A stretch of 64,000 bases of DNA from Sepioteuthis lessoniana (Eukaryota; Mollusca; Cephalopoda; Myopsida; Loliginidae). Made by a program: the position numbers and the translations under genes. The notes beneath the pieces are model-generated. The model saw nothing but the letters and a program-made list of their open reading frames with translations. It made no database searches and had not been told where the DNA came from. Positions 1 through 11,051 of the stretch are shown one piece after another (position 1 is the first letter of the stretch; every line of letters begins with the position of its first letter). The stretch covers positions 1-64,000 of the forward strand of contig CAUZXS010000203.1 in assembly GCA_963585895.1 (NCBI GenBank). The letters are read 5' to 3'.

Positions 1-32
1 CAAACATGCTTAAATGAAGGACTGCTGTCCAA

Positions 33-34
<2 letters not shown>

Positions 35-80
<46 letters not shown>
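35..80. repeat. (CA)n(TA)n compound microsatellite
   Basis: A run of CA dinucleotides passes directly into TA dinucleotides. The same CA-then-TA junction recurs at many other places in the window. Confidence 0.95.
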
Positions 81-81
<1 letters not shown>

Positions 82-221
82 ATTCTTGGTTTGGTAATTC
101 TAGCGGAGTAACCGGCTTTGTCTCCGATCATACGACTCTGCGTCATGTAGGCTATTTATTTGTAATTATGGTCAAATATAAATTTCTCTCCATCCCCTTC
201 TCTATCTCTCTCTCTTTCTCT

Positions 222-224
222 ATC

Positions 225-287
<63 letters not shown>

Positions 288-340
288 TGCGTCTTTGAAT
301 GACTAAATGAAGATATATATATATATATATATATATATCT
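222..340. repeat. (CA)n(TA)n tract followed by a second (AT)n tract
   Basis: CA repeats (about 222-247) run into TA repeats (248-286). After a 26-bp unique spacer there is another AT tract (about 313-338). A pyrimidine-rich CTCT stretch precedes the block at about 185-225. Confidence 0.95.
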
Positions 341-654
341 TCTTCGAAGGATAGAAAAATTCCCTTATAGAGTTAAAGGCAAACTTTCACACTTATTTCT
401 AATGAGTATCATGATTTTAATAAATCTTTCATCAAGGCGAAAGATACTCTGATATAAAGCTAGTATGCTGGACCCCAAGCTTTTGTTAAATTCTCCCTCT
501 GGAAGGACATCTTGTTGTAAAATCTTCGGTTTCAGTAATATTCAGTCATGCAGGTTGGCTCTTTTCTACCTAAAGAGAAGACCCAGCATGTTTTTGAGGT
601 TTGTAAGCGGGATGATTAACAACATGGCAACTGTTGTTGAGTTATTTTATGCCG

Positions 655-816
655 AAGTCAATTTTCAAATTAGGATTTACAATGATATACAGTACAATGA
701 TGTATGTATATAAGTCAATTTTCAATTTAGGATTTACAATGATATACAGTACCATGATGTATGTATATAAGTCAATTTTCAAATTAGGATTTACAATTAT
801 ATGATGTATGTATATA
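655..816. repeat. 57-bp minisatellite, three units
   Basis: Units start at 655, 712 and 769 (AAGTCAATTTTCAA...). The third is internally shortened. The open frames on both strands here are translations of the repeat and show no conserved domain, so I do not call a gene. Confidence 0.9.
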
Positions 817-884
817 ATATAATCCTTATAAACAACAACACGCTTCATTCTCTCAAGTATATTTGGTACATAGATGATACACTA

Positions 885-1790
885 AAAAGTACACCTACTC
901 AAAGCCGAAAAAGTCATTTATGGATAATCAACTGATTTCCGTACGAAAAAGTATTAATTTTTGTACAAAAAAATAGGCTCGAGAAGCCGTAGTTTTTTTT
1001 ATCTGTATTTTCCCATTTATTGACCAATCAGCATTTTCGTGTCCATTTTAAAATGTCTTTGAGATTTCCCGGGCGATAATATTTTACTAGCCGCAAAAAA
1101 ATTTGAAGGATTAAAACCCAAAATAATCTTAGCAGGATTTTCCCCCTAGAATGTCATAAATGCGTTCTTTAGCCAATCAGAATCATAGACGAATCATCAA
1201 CCTTTTAAAATATAATTTCGAGCCCACCTCAATCTTGTAAATAAGCGAAGAAATTAAATATTTCTCTAGTATTTTTACTGATTTATTCTGTACCTACTCA
1301 AAAATCTTCTTTTTTATCTCTTTCAGTGAATATCCAACATTTTTTCCTTCAAGAATGCATTTAATTTCAGCATCAATTTATTATCTTAAATCTAAGGAAA
1401 ATATTTTTACATAGAAATCTTACTATGGCTACTACAATCTCACTGCTGGCAGATGAAAAAATCAGCAGCATCCCTATATATGTCAAAGCATGAATATATT
1501 TTCTCTTACATTGTGACATACTCACACAAAGATCTTTTACACACACAAAATTAATCTATTAGATTAAGACTAAACAAGACCACTACATTTTTTGTACGAA
1601 TCTTTATTTTCTTTCTAAAAATATTTACGTTCTGACTAATATTATCCTTTCGTACAAGAAAAGATGTTGTAACATCCGTTTTCAACAAACTTTTCACTTA
1701 ATTTAAAGAAATGAAAATGTATCCATTTGTAGATCTGAGTTTTTATTCAATCAGTTACACCTTTTTTCCGCTACACGTGAATCCATCAGT
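885..1790 (+). repeat. Repeat X, copy 1 (unclassified dispersed repeat)
   Basis: Reference copy of an old interspersed repeat, also found at 3775-5010, 7645-7866 (minus) and 11370-12830. Recognisable landmarks are the segment from ATTTATTGACCAATCAGC (about 1016) through TTTGAAGGAT with AAAACCCAAAATAAT (about 1100-1125), and the downstream CTTCAAGAATGCATTTAATT (about 1350). No reverse transcriptase, transposase or tRNA-like head is visible. Class unknown; it serves as a target for younger insertions. Confidence 0.7.
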
Positions 1791-1834
1791 TTTCTCCCCA
1801 GCTATGAATAAGTAGAAGAGTAACTAGCATACAA

Positions 1835-1960
1835 AGCTTTGGTTAATCAACCAATCTCGGAGAAGGAAATCTCTGAATTCAAACCTACTATACTCCGCTT
1901 CGAAATTGATCTTGTGCGACTTTCCGCCCGTGCCGAAGGGCTTGGATTGATATATACTTC
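1835..1960 (+). mobile_element. SINE-B fragment, 3' part
   Basis: Matches the 3' half of the SINE-B family (reference copy 62371-62664): the block AATCTCGGAGAAGGAAA, then CTGAATTCAAACCT and ACTCCGCTTC. The tRNA-like head and central domain are absent, so this is a 5'-truncated copy. Confidence 0.6.
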
Positions 1961-2690
1961 AAGTCAGAATGAACCAAGAAGTATTGGATAAGAATCATAT
2001 AATTTTGAATATGACTCCACACTTTCATGTGTTCTAGGATAGGAATCTCAGAACCGGATGTGATACATAGAAATCTGAATAAAACACACCAGCTGCTCTA
2101 GTTATAACCATTCGAGCGACTAAATGAAAGAAAATTACCTCGCATGGCGCTCTAACAACCTAACAAGTTATTGAAAATATCCATCGATTCAGTGGGATTC
2201 CATCTTTGTTTCTTTAAAGTAGAGAAAAATATGTTTTCTTGAACGATGAACTTGACATCAAGCTTATTTTCTAACATCGACCTCTCCACCATAATCTCTT
2301 CTATGATGAGATTCGCTAACCTCGACCTTTTCGTCATATTCTTCACCAGCATTATTCAAGCTCCACTAGCATAACACCATTTTGTTTTGTTTAAAGCAAA
2401 CTGACTCACAAAGGTGAAAAGTTACTATTTGAATTATGTTCTGTTGGAGACAGTTTATTACTCGAACCAACGCGAAATAGTTTTAACGACTGTATTTTCC
2501 AATCTGTCACCTTCACAACAAAGCTAAAACAAATCGTTTTTGTGTCAACTGTACAACAAAAGATATCAAGCGATCAAGAATGCTTCATTTCTCAGCAGGA
2601 CAAATCTTGGAAAACTGGATATTAATCTTCCATCACGAGTGAATTCAAAACCGTCATCTCTAAATGAGTGATGATTGTGACGTGAGCCAT
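1961..2690. other. No recognisable feature
   Basis: AT-rich sequence of ordinary complexity. Stops are frequent in all frames, and I see no tandem repeat or element match to the rest of the window. Confidence 0.5.
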
Positions 2691-2971
2691 CACTCAAAAC
2701 AATAATTCACTCAGAATATTCCCTAAGGCATTTCTGAACTTCGAAACAAGAATTGGCTTATTGTCAGTTGAAAAAAAAATTGTAAAAATTCTATTGGCTA
2801 TTTTTTTTCTTCGAAAGTCATGTGTAGCTGAATTTTGGATTTTAATGAGAAAATGTGAAAAGCAAGAATGAGTTGAATATATTGTTATCCGGAAATCTCC
2901 TGCTATTTTGAAAATCTTGAGAACAATTCGTGCAGCACTGATACAATTTTGTAACGTGTCAGAGATGAAAA

Positions 2972-3583
2972 TGAATGTGCTCGCGTTGTTTTTCTTCATC
3001 TCAGCAGAGAATAACTCATAACAACGAGAGAAGGCAGTAGGAGAGGATAAATAAGATCAAATATGCAGACCAGAAAGAGACAACAGACAAAGCAAATGAA
3101 GAGTCGAAACTCTAACACTGAGCCAATGGCCCACATCCCGCACGTGTCTTGTAAGTTAGATCCGTACTCTTTACAAGGTCACAGTCACCTAGTCTAGTTA
3201 ATTTGGCATCGCCTGCGTACGATGTGGACCGATGGTCAGTGATGGAGTTTTGGCTCTTCAATTCTGTATTCGCTGGTTCGATATCCAGTGGAGGAGATCA
3301 CGGTATACACTGCGGATGAAACCTGATAAGGTCGAAACAACCGTCCAGTGGTTCCGTATGTCAAGTTTAGTTTCATACAAAAAGACACCCCAATTATATA
3401 TACCTTACTTAAACGATCACTCAGTATCCATCTTTTCACTTCGTTCTTCGGTTGTCTAGTCAGTCGCTTCGTATCACTTTGTCTATCGTCACTTTCTGGT
3501 CTCCATATTTGATATCATTTATCGTCTCCTACTGCCTTCTCTCGTTATTCTCTGCTGAGATGAGGGAAAACAACGTGAGCACA
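2972..3583. repeat. Inverted repeat with roughly 110-120-bp arms
   Basis: The left arm (about 2972-3093) contains ATCTCAGCAGAGAATAAC, GAGAGAAGGCAGTAGGAGA and AGACCAGAAAG. The right arm (about 3478-3583) carries the reverse complement of the same blocks in reverse order. The interval between them holds a hammerhead-like motif. It could be a fold-back transposon or a head-to-head pair of one repeat; no coding capacity is seen. Confidence 0.75.
3304..3355 (+). ncRNA. Hammerhead-ribozyme-like motif, copy 1
   Basis: Type I layout. The stem I 5' strand CACTG (3308-3312) pairs perfectly with CAGTG (3346-3350). The core is CGGATGA (3313-3319; consensus CUGAUGA, so one U-to-G change). Stem II is ACCT-GATA-AGGT (3321-3332). 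GAAA follows at 3334-3337, then a two-pair stem III closing AACC, and GTC (3343-3345) at the expected cleavage site. Hammerheads of this minimal type are known from Penelope-like elements and retrozymes. The core change and the A-C pair at position 10.1/11.1 would probably impair activity. Confidence 0.55.
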
Positions 3584-4599
3584 TTTTTATGTGCTCATAA
3601 CTTATCTATTGCTTTGACGCCACTTTTTTCATTACTTGTTGTAGGAGAATTAGCGAGCAAGATGTAGCATTCAAATGCTCGAGACGAGCATTTCTCACTA
3701 ACAAACTTACTCACTTATTTCTCACTTTTATAACTGTTTTGGCCACTTGTTTGGAACCATCCAATGAGAGCCGTAGTCTCTGAGTGATTTCGTGCTTGTT
3801 AGCTCTTAGTCATGGTTATGGAAAACCAAGTGATTTCCATTCTTTTGTATAAAAATAGGTTTGAGAAGCTGTATTTTGGTATTTATTGACAAATTAGTGT
3901 CTTCGTTTGGAACGCCAACTTCATTTAAATTTCTTCGAGATTCACAGGCGATAATATTTGGACAGCTTCACAAGGATCAAAGCCCATCATAGTTGAAGAA
4001 ATCTTTTCTTTCCTAGATTATTAAAAATACATTGTTTGAGATAGACTCAGGGATACACCATTCCACTTTTTATCTAATTTAGAGCCAAGATAAATCTTAT
4101 AAATGAAACGATAGAATAGATAAATCTTCTGTTGATATAGATTCTTTTCTATTTCTTCTCAACTTTCGTTTCTTTATTTCTCTTGAGTAAAAATCCAACA
4201 TTCTGTTCCTTCAAGTAAATATTTAATTTCAGCATTGCTTGATTATTTTTAAGATCGAAAATATATTTTGTTGTTTAAACATTTTTTGTACTGGAAATAT
4301 TTGTACTAATATAAAAAGATCTTGTCTAGCTAATTTTTATTGTCTTTGCATTCAAATTGATGTTTGTTTGGCACTCCATTGTAAGATTTTCATTGGAAGA
4401 CTACATATACAAAATAATATATTGTCTGTTTAAGTCTGAACAAAACCGCAACAATCGATGCATGACTTTTTCATTCTTGTAATAAAAATAGTGGGACATA
4501 TATACGCTATTGCAGAATTTACCTTTTCTTAAAAGAAAAGACATTGTTACTTTCGTTTATCAACGAACTTTTCCGTCATGATAAAATCATAAAATTTAT

Positions 4600-4935
4600 T
4601 GAATTTGTACATTGAATTATCATGACCACATAATCCTGAAAACACGTGTGCCCGATATAAGCAACTATTGGACTGTTGTTTCGACCATATTAGGTCTCAT
4701 CAGCAGCGTATACCGTGATCTCCCCCATTAGAGATCGAAATGAAGAACCGAAACCCTACTTTTGAGCCACCGGTCCACATCGTACAAATTACCTAGTCAT
4801 GGCAATTGCGCTGCCAATTAACCTGGATGTTCTTTGTAAGTTACATCCGTACTCTTTACAGAGGCTACGTCTTCCCAGGAGGATTGCAAATATGCATCCG
4901 CGTAATCATTATTACTTCAAGCGCAAGGAAAAAGA
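4600..4935 (-). mobile_element. Short unclassified element carrying a hammerhead-like core
   Basis: About 330 bp interrupting repeat X. It is homologous, in inverted orientation, to about 3145-3380: both contain GTACGATGTGGACCG, the GGAGATCACGGTATAC block and the hammerhead-like core. No open frame. Probably a non-autonomous retroelement of Penelope-like or retrozyme type, by inference from the ribozyme motif. I could not identify a clear target duplication. Confidence 0.5.
4666..4710 (-). ncRNA. Hammerhead-ribozyme-like motif, copy 2
   Basis: Read on the minus strand: a perfect core CTGATGA (4703-4697), stem II GACC-TAATAT-GGTC (4696-4683), GAAA (4682-4679), a stem III of A-U plus C-G closing an AACA loop, and GTC (4673-4671) at the cleavage position. 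All conserved core bases are present. Stem I has only two firm pairs here, because CACTG/CAGTG of copy 1 has drifted. The two copies complement each other: one keeps the core, the other stem I. Confidence 0.6.
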
Positions 4936-5029
4936 AAATGTACATTTATTAGATTTGTAGAACTGAGTTTTATCCAATCATCTACACACCTATCCGCAAC
5001 ATACTAATTGACTCTATGTGTTTTCCCAT

Positions 5030-5165
5030 GGGTTTAATGGTTCTGCACTACTTGCCAAATAATAGGTTCTACCAATCAATTATTTAACAACACCTTGAGG
5101 AGGGGGCTTACATCACTGCTGGGGACACAGTCAGCGTATTCTAAGACCCACAGAGAGGGTGCACT
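5030..5165 (-). mobile_element. TVH composite repeat, decayed head
   Basis: Weak match to the TVH head: CTGGGGACACAGTCAGCG and TATTCTAAGACCC. No VNTR or tail is recognisable. Strand is given with the SINE-type tail as 3'. Confidence 0.35.
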
Positions 5166-5865
5166 TAATTCTTGTTTTTCGATTATTCATTAGGGCTAAA
5201 GTTCAAGTCTTTGTCTCTGGTCGTTCATTTACTTATCGTGGAATTCTCAAATTTACCGATGTAAAATTGATGATACCCACGTAACATCATCTCTTCAGAA
5301 TAATACCAAACTAAGAATGGTATCTCCCTATCCATTTCACACTGATTTCACTGCTTCCTACAAAAATATATTTGACGTCAATATAATCAGAATTTCTCCA
5401 TAATAGACAAATTACTTTTATTTATTGAAAATAATTAAGTGACAACGCTTATCTGACAAGAACAACAGCCGCAGATTTGTTGCATTTCCCTTTTATTCTT
5501 TACGTTAAGAATACAATCAACACTTTTTGGAAGAGTACTGCCGTTTTGAAATACTAACGCTCAAAAGTGGTAATTCCGCATCGTATCTTCGTCTTTGTTG
5601 GTTTGTTGACTCAAGGAATTGACCAATACATTCTTACGCTTTCCTCACTTGGTTATTAATATATCTTGGGGTATTTAGAAACCACTCCACTGCGTTTGTT
5701 TGTATTTTATCTTCTCAACGTGAAAAATAGAGATTAAGAATCACAGAATCAATTAAAACTTACAGACGAGGCTAGCAACTAATATATCCCTATCAGAGAA
5801 GTAGCGTCAGACCGATTATTGTCCGATGAGAAATTATTGTGTTAAATGAAAACAGCAAAAGACAA
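5166..5865. other. No recognisable feature
   Basis: AT-rich unique-looking sequence without a repeat match in this window and without an extended open frame. Confidence 0.5.
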
Positions 5866-5867
5866 CT

Positions 5868-6070
5868 GAGGCGATTGTGGTGTAATTATTAACAACTTAG
5901 AAAATGGACACAGCGACCTGAGTTCAAATCCTGGATAAGGGAATTTGCATTTTACATAGCGCTAACACTCTTGGTAAATGTATCAAATCAATCTATGGAT
6001 AAATTGTTGGGTAGGCTGGACTCTTTAAGCTTGATGTTGCAACCAGTCTAGGAGAAGGGATCGTCTGATT
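5868..6070 (+). mobile_element. SINE-B, diverged copy
   Basis: tRNA-like head with GTGGTGTAATTATTAAC, then AAATGGACACAGCGACC and a B-box-like GAGTTCAAATCCTGG, then the central domain (AACACTCTTGG) and ACCAGTCTAGGAGAAGG. It is truncated before the 3' end. Confidence 0.7.
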
Positions 6071-6283
6071 TAACAACTGTTTAAACTTCGGAATATTATT
6101 AAGAATTTGAAGAAAACTGTTGTATGTTTAATTATTTATTCGTGATCACAGTGGATTACTAATAATTTGATTGGGGTATTAAGAATAATTTTGAGATTGA
6201 TTGTGTTCTTAATTCGGATTAATAACAATTTGTGGAATCTCTTTAACTATCTACGTTTAATCTATTTATGATCCTACGTTTTT

Positions 6284-6461
6284 TATTAATTCCTACGTAC
6301 GAACATTTGTGTGTTCATGAGTCACTAATCAATTTAGCATGACACCAGCTAATATTTTCATGTGACTCTGCTATTTATCTAAATTTATTTTTATTCCTAA
6401 GTTCGAACATTCGTGTGTTCATCAGTCAATGGTCACCATTTTTTTTTTTTTTTTTTTTTTT
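6284..6461. repeat. 48-bp direct repeat ending in a poly-T run
   Basis: The block with ATTCCTACGTACGAACATT and TGTGTGTTCAT (6284-6333) recurs at 6388-6436. A run of 23 T follows (6439-6461). The cause is unclear; a retroposed copy with an A-tail on the minus strand is one possibility. Confidence 0.6.
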
Positions 6462-6721
6462 GCGGATAAAAGAGAAAATGAATAAATAAAAAATTCGGAC
6501 AACATATTTCTAATTTTTGTTCCTTTGTTTTAAATAAAAATTTTGCTGAAAAACAAAAATATAAAATATTTTCTTGTAAGTAAAGATGATATTTGTTAGA
6601 GTGTAGATATATATTTCCTTCATAGTTAGGATTAAGATTCGTACAATATAACAGTAATTGTTTACTTAAAATAAAAGGACATATTTTGTGTATGATAATT
6701 CTTTCGTGTAAGTATGCCGCT

Positions 6722-7305
6722 TGGTTAGTTGGTTAGTTTTTATAGTATATCAACCTTTGTAGATTACTTAAAGCCAAATCCATTTTCATACAAATAAACA
6801 GTTCTATTTCAAAAAATTCAGTTTTGCATGAGTACACAATTTAACTGTCAAAATTATTTTTATTTCAAGCTATTCAGTTTACTCAAACAGTTCTAATTCA
6901 AATAATTCAGTTTAGTATAAGTAAAATGTTTGGTTTACACACTGTTTAATGTCAAAACAGTTCTATTTCAAACAATTCAGTTTAGTATAAATATAGTTTT
7001 TGTCAACGCATAGTTAAATGTCAAAACAGTTCTATTTCTAGCAATTTAGTTTAGCATAAGTACACAGTTTGGTTTTTTTTCCACCATAGAGAGGACCCTG
7101 GCATGTGCTCCCACTCCGGGCCAGAGTGGACCTGGGAGCGATGGCGATAAATGGGTTCTCCGCATTCCCCAAAGCTCCAACATTACAGGAACCCCGCCAT
7201 CAGATTATTTAATATCATACCCAGGACAATCGCTGGTGGGGAGTCTTACCCCTCGGCAGAAGAGTAGTCGGTGTATTCTACAACCCCAGCCGACTGGGCA
7301 ATAGG
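6722..7305 (-). mobile_element. TVH composite repeat (head, VNTR, SINE-A-type tail)
   Basis: On the minus strand the order is a roughly 220-bp head (7305-7085, starting GCCCAGTCGG, with GTAGAATACACCGAC and ending near CTCTATGG), about six degenerate 50-60-bp tandem units (7080-6785, each with CTGAATTGTTTGAAATAGAA-like sequence), then a tail ending ATATACTA...AACTAACCAAC (6780-6722). The tail is the 3' end seen in SINE-A. No coding frame. The modular order (head, VNTR, SINE-type tail) resembles that of primate SVA elements, by analogy only. Confidence 0.75.
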
Positions 7306-7644
7306 TCGCTATGTGAGAGCGAAAACGTATATGTTCCTTAAAGAATATGTATATGAACTGCAGCAAATATTATACTCAACAGGAAACAGATTAAAAATTC
7401 AACGCAAAATATAGATGTAAGCAACATTTATTTAATTTAAGAACAAGTAAGAGTTGAAATGAAATGCATTCTTGAAAGAAAAAATGTAGATTTTCACTCA
7501 AACGATATAAACAGAAAGCTATTGCGTAAGCATACACAAATCCATTATTACTGAAGAAATATTCCTTTCTTCCCTTATAGGAAGGCTCAAAATCAGCTAA
7601 AAACGTTGATAATTTACACATGAATCTCATGGACAAAGAAATTG

Positions 7645-7864
7645 TATCTTTGATGTTTTGTGAGGAAAAGATTTTCTAAAGTTATTTTGGGTTTTGATCC
7701 TTCAAATTTTTTACATCAAATCAAATATTGTCGTCTGCGAAGTACCTCAAAATTTAAAAAGTATGGGAATAAATACAAAAAATGCACATACAAAAACTAC
7801 AGCTTCTCGAACCAATTTTATGCCTAAGAATTAACTTTGTACGGATGGAAATCATTTAAATTCC

Positions 7865-7866
<2 letters not shown>
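7645..7866 (-). repeat. Repeat X, copy 3, fragment
   Basis: Reverse complement of repeat X: GATTTTCTAAAG, TATTTTGGGTTTTGATCC (7684) and the tract ending ATGGAAATCATTTAAATT. It ends at a TA microsatellite at 7868. Confidence 0.65.
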
Positions 7867-7867
<1 letters not shown>

Positions 7868-7919
<52 letters not shown>

Positions 7920-8124
7920 GATAATCTGTAAGTTTAACTCTGGAAGAGTGAAAAAAAATGATCCAACTTGTGATTAAACAAATACACAAATAGATATTAA
8001 GGAAAAAAATTCCATAAAAAAAAACGAAAAACCTACGTATTGTCAGAAAAAAATCAGTGAATATCGTAAAGTCTACCCAAAAAAAACTCTGACAGAGAAC
8101 AAAGTAAATGAAGAAAGCGTAGAG

Positions 8125-8165
<41 letters not shown>
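7868..8165. repeat. Two (TA)n tracts flanking a 210-bp spacer
   Basis: TA repeats at 7868-7917 and 8128-8165. The spacer between them is A-rich with no element match. Confidence 0.9.
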
Positions 8166-8170
<5 letters not shown>

Positions 8171-8184
8171 GAGTGTTGGTTGTC

Positions 8185-8275
8185 ACTTAATCACTTTGTG
8201 GCTATGTGTCGAACCAAGTGCAATATAATATGGAGAGTGCTCAATATCTAGGATAGAGTTATTATATAATAATAA
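8185..8275 (+). repeat. Small dispersed repeat seen twice, always beside microsatellites
   Basis: The block ATCACTTTGTGGCTATGTGT, CGAACCAAGTG and AGAGTGCTCAATATCTAGG is repeated at 39785-39862 in the same orientation with few changes. Both copies sit against TA- or CA-rich tracts. Confidence 0.7.
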
Positions 8276-8484
8276 GCAACATATAAAATGCTAGACTTTC
8301 AGAAAATGAATAGGTTTATTATTAACAGAAATATAATAAAATGCCGGTGGAGATTCTCATTAACTTTTCAATATAAATAAAGACATAAAGACCTGCATAC
8401 CAATGACATATCAGATGTTGAGTACCAATTAACTTGTTATATATGGGGCAAATATGTTTGAAAATTATTGCCATAATGAATATT

Positions 8485-8993
8485 TGATGTAGGCGACATC
8501 TCCACTCTAAAGGTCTATCTTCTTAAACTAATGGACAAGTTCTACTACCTCGGTCTTATCAACCGATAGACTATGGGTCATATGGAATTCAGACCTGATC
8601 GATAAGATAAAACACATATTTTCCAAGCAGCGGTTGTGTCGATACTGCTATATGGAAGCACCACATGGACGTTAATTAAATCCATGGAGAAAAAGCTTGT
8701 TGGCAATTACACAAGAATGCTGCAAGCCATATTGAACAAAACCTGAAGGCAACACACTAGAAAACAGCAATTGAACGGCCACCTACCCCCATCACGAAAC
8801 TATCCCAATTAGAAGAACCAGACATATGGGACACTGCTGAAGAAGTAATGATGAACTCATAAGCGATGTACTCCTGTGGACCCCTTCACATGGACGAGCA
8901 AAGGTTGAACGACCACCAATCAACAACAGCTCTGTGCCGATACAGGATGTAGCTGGAGGACCTCACGGGAGTGATGAATGATAGAGACGTGTG

Positions 8994-9032
<39 letters not shown>

Positions 9033-9081
9033 AGGGAGATCCATGCTAGCAGCGTGACATGATGATGATGATGATGATTTA
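8485..9081 (+). pseudogene. RTE-clade LINE, 3' end of the reverse-transcriptase ORF
   Basis: A 5'-truncated RTE-type non-LTR retrotransposon. Broken frames give GDIST, DKFYYLG, QAAVVSILLYGS, LNKT, then GHLPPS and a C-terminal region ahead of a (ATG)n tail at 9058-9081. The frame is interrupted by stops, for example TGA after NKT. A (GA)n tract of about 36 bp (8996-9030) replaces the short GAGAGAGG-type stretch that other copies have in the C-terminal coding region. The copy at 18165-18640 shares this expansion. RTE elements characteristically end in short tandem repeats, which fits the ATG tail. Confidence 0.8.
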
Positions 9082-9084
9082 TTC

Positions 9085-9318
9085 TTGACTCCTTCACCAT
9101 GAGCAGGATGTGAAATTGACAAATTTTTAAGCGCAGAACATCTGGTTTGATTTTAGAGTTTTTCTTCTAGACTGGTATCCTCACCAAAGGCTAGAGATCC
9201 CAGTCTGCGCTACTATTTACCCATAGTTGGGGAAAGAAAAGATGAATTCCTAGCGTAAAGTGAAATGCAGCTTCGTCCAAGATTCAAAGTCAGTTCATGG
9301 ATTCCATTTCCTTCAACA
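9085..9318 (-). mobile_element. SINE-B directly abutting the RTE tail
   Basis: Reverse complement of SINE-B: 3' end at 9085, the AGTTTTTCTTCTAGACTGG block, CTACTATTTACCCATAG in the central domain, and the tRNA-like CAAAGTCAGTTCATGGATT head region (about 9285-9310). It starts within 5 bp of the (ATG)n tail of the preceding LINE. Confidence 0.75.
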
Positions 9319-10085
9319 TGCGTTTAAAACCATTTAACTGTGTACAAATTATTAGTGTTAGATTGGAATACTTCATATAACTTTATGTACCCGGATGATA
9401 ATCAAATAGAAACAGTTATTTGAAAGCATATAGTTGCATGAAATATACCCACATTTTTTGGTAGGTTCCTGCTCACATTGGACAAGACGGTTTCAAAATT
9501 TGAATTTACGTTTTACAAGGATTCCAATAACGTCAGTTAATTAATGATTAGAATGATCTAATTGCAAGAGGGGAGAATGGTCCATGGAAAATAGGTAATT
9601 CTTTAAAAAATAACGAGTTTATTTGGATTTTCTCCGACGGAATAAAAATCTCATTATCCACGTTAGTGGAATATCCCGAATCAAAACGATTAAAAGTCAT
9701 CTTTTTTTTTTTGAGAACATCACGTGTTAAAGTAAGGAAAAAATAAAAATTACAAAGTGAATCAAATAAGTTTGCTGTATTTAAGAAATGAGAAAATTAT
9801 CAAAACAAAAATGAAAAGAAATTTTTTTCCAACTGCGAAATTCACCAGAAGGTGAATAATGTAAGCTTTCCATCTTTTTTTTTTTCAACCGGTGTTGTAT
9901 TCATGCAGCTTTTGCTTGCCAATTTATCTCAAGAAAAAATATAGTTTCGTGATTCCTGCTAACCCTGGCAGAAATTATGAAATTGGCATACTTAGAGGAT
10001 GTTAAACTTGTGGTTTTTTTTTTTTGTTTGTTTTGTTTTTTAACAGTAGATAAACTAATTACTGAAAAGACGCTATTGGGGAAAT
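9319..10085. other. VNTR-like remnant, then unassigned AT-rich sequence
   Basis: 9320-9440 resembles TVH tandem units (AACCATTTAACTGTG, TTGGAATACTTCATATAAC). From 9440 to 10085 I see only AT-rich sequence with homopolymer runs. Confidence 0.4.
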
Positions 10086-10088
10086 TAT

Positions 10089-10144
10089 TTACTGGCGTTA
10101 AATACTACTTAGTATTTTACTGGCGTTAAATACTACTTAGTATT
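10089..10144. repeat. Exact 28-bp tandem duplication
   Basis: The unit containing ACTGGCGTTAAATACTAC occurs twice head to tail with a 28-bp period and no mismatch. The perfect identity suggests a recent event. Confidence 0.95.
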
Positions 10145-10288
10145 AGGAAGGATGTCTAATCATTTCCTATACACCAAGTTCGAATAAGAACATCAGTATA
10201 TCCATTAACTCACTAACACTGAATAAACGATAAACAGAAAGGAAAGACAAGACAAATTCATCTAAACAATTCAAACATTTTATCGGTA

Positions 10289-10321
<33 letters not shown>
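10289..10321. repeat. (AAT)n microsatellite
   Basis: Eleven AAT triplets. The YYYY-rich minus-strand frame across it is not a gene. Confidence 0.95.
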
Positions 10322-10359
10322 CAATAAATGTCGCAAGAATTATCAACATCTCAATATAA

Positions 10360-10870
10360 ATGTTTTACTTTCTCTGATGGTTTTCTAGGCGAGGTGAAAT
10401 AGAGAACCTCGACGGGGTTTGAGACAAAGTTCTTTATTCAGTCCAACAAACAGAAAAATAAAATAAAATATGTCAGTTACGCTTCACGAGGGAGGACTCA
10501 AACTTAGAAGGTCTAGACTGTTCAATGAACGAAAGCAAAAAGAAAAAGAATTAGGGGTCTAAACTCTCACGTGACCAATGGACAAGCGACGTGAATTGTC
10601 ATATTCTCATTCCAAAGGGAGACAATTGTTTTTATCTCCTTACAACGCAAAATATTTCTATTTCATAACTGAACTTTCTGGCTTCATAAAATATTCATTA
10701 AACAAACTAAATTTGATTATTTGAATTAATTGTGTGATATTTCCCAAGATATGAAGAGAAAAATGTTATGCTAAAAAAAGGCCAAACTCTCAGAAACTAT
10801 GGTTTTTATTGGGGGTTTTCGACCAGATTTTAACGCTTAGTTGATAAACAAAATGACCAAATACACACAG
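10360..10870. other. No recognisable feature
   Basis: Unassigned sequence; a few short A-rich runs only. Confidence 0.5.
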
Positions 10871-11051
10871 ATTCCGTAAGAATCAGATTCAGTAATGTTA
10901 ATACATAGCATTATCAGCAAATGACTACGATTGCGAATTGCTAGAGTTCTATCTCTCTTCCACTGAGCTGGGATAACATGATTCGTTAGACCCCGAGACA
11001 AGATCAGCAAATTTTTGGGTGTTCTGTAAACCCGGTATTTTTTCTTTTTTT

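Larger units (their letters stand above)
3775..5010 (+). repeat. Repeat X, copy 2, split by an insertion
   Basis: Similar to 885-1790 in the same orientation, for example TTATTGACAAATTAGTGTC (about 3883), AGGCGATAATATTTG, and AAGTAAATATTTAATTTCAGC (about 4213). Continuity breaks near 4600 and resumes near 4935 (GAAAATGTACATTTATTAG and GTAGAACTGAGTTTTATC), so about 330 bp has been inserted. Confidence 0.65.

Noticed and set aside
7867..8127. 86-residue minus-strand frame ending in YIYIYI
   Set aside because: Includes translated TA microsatellite and A-rich spacer; no domain.
9058..9081. ATG/GAT triplet run as an independent microsatellite
   Set aside because: It is the 3' tail of the RTE element, as also at 32179 and 33966.
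10870..11000. tRNA-like sequence on the minus strand (CCAGCTCAGTGGAAGAG)
   Set aside because: Box spacing too short and no clear B box; at most a decayed SINE head.
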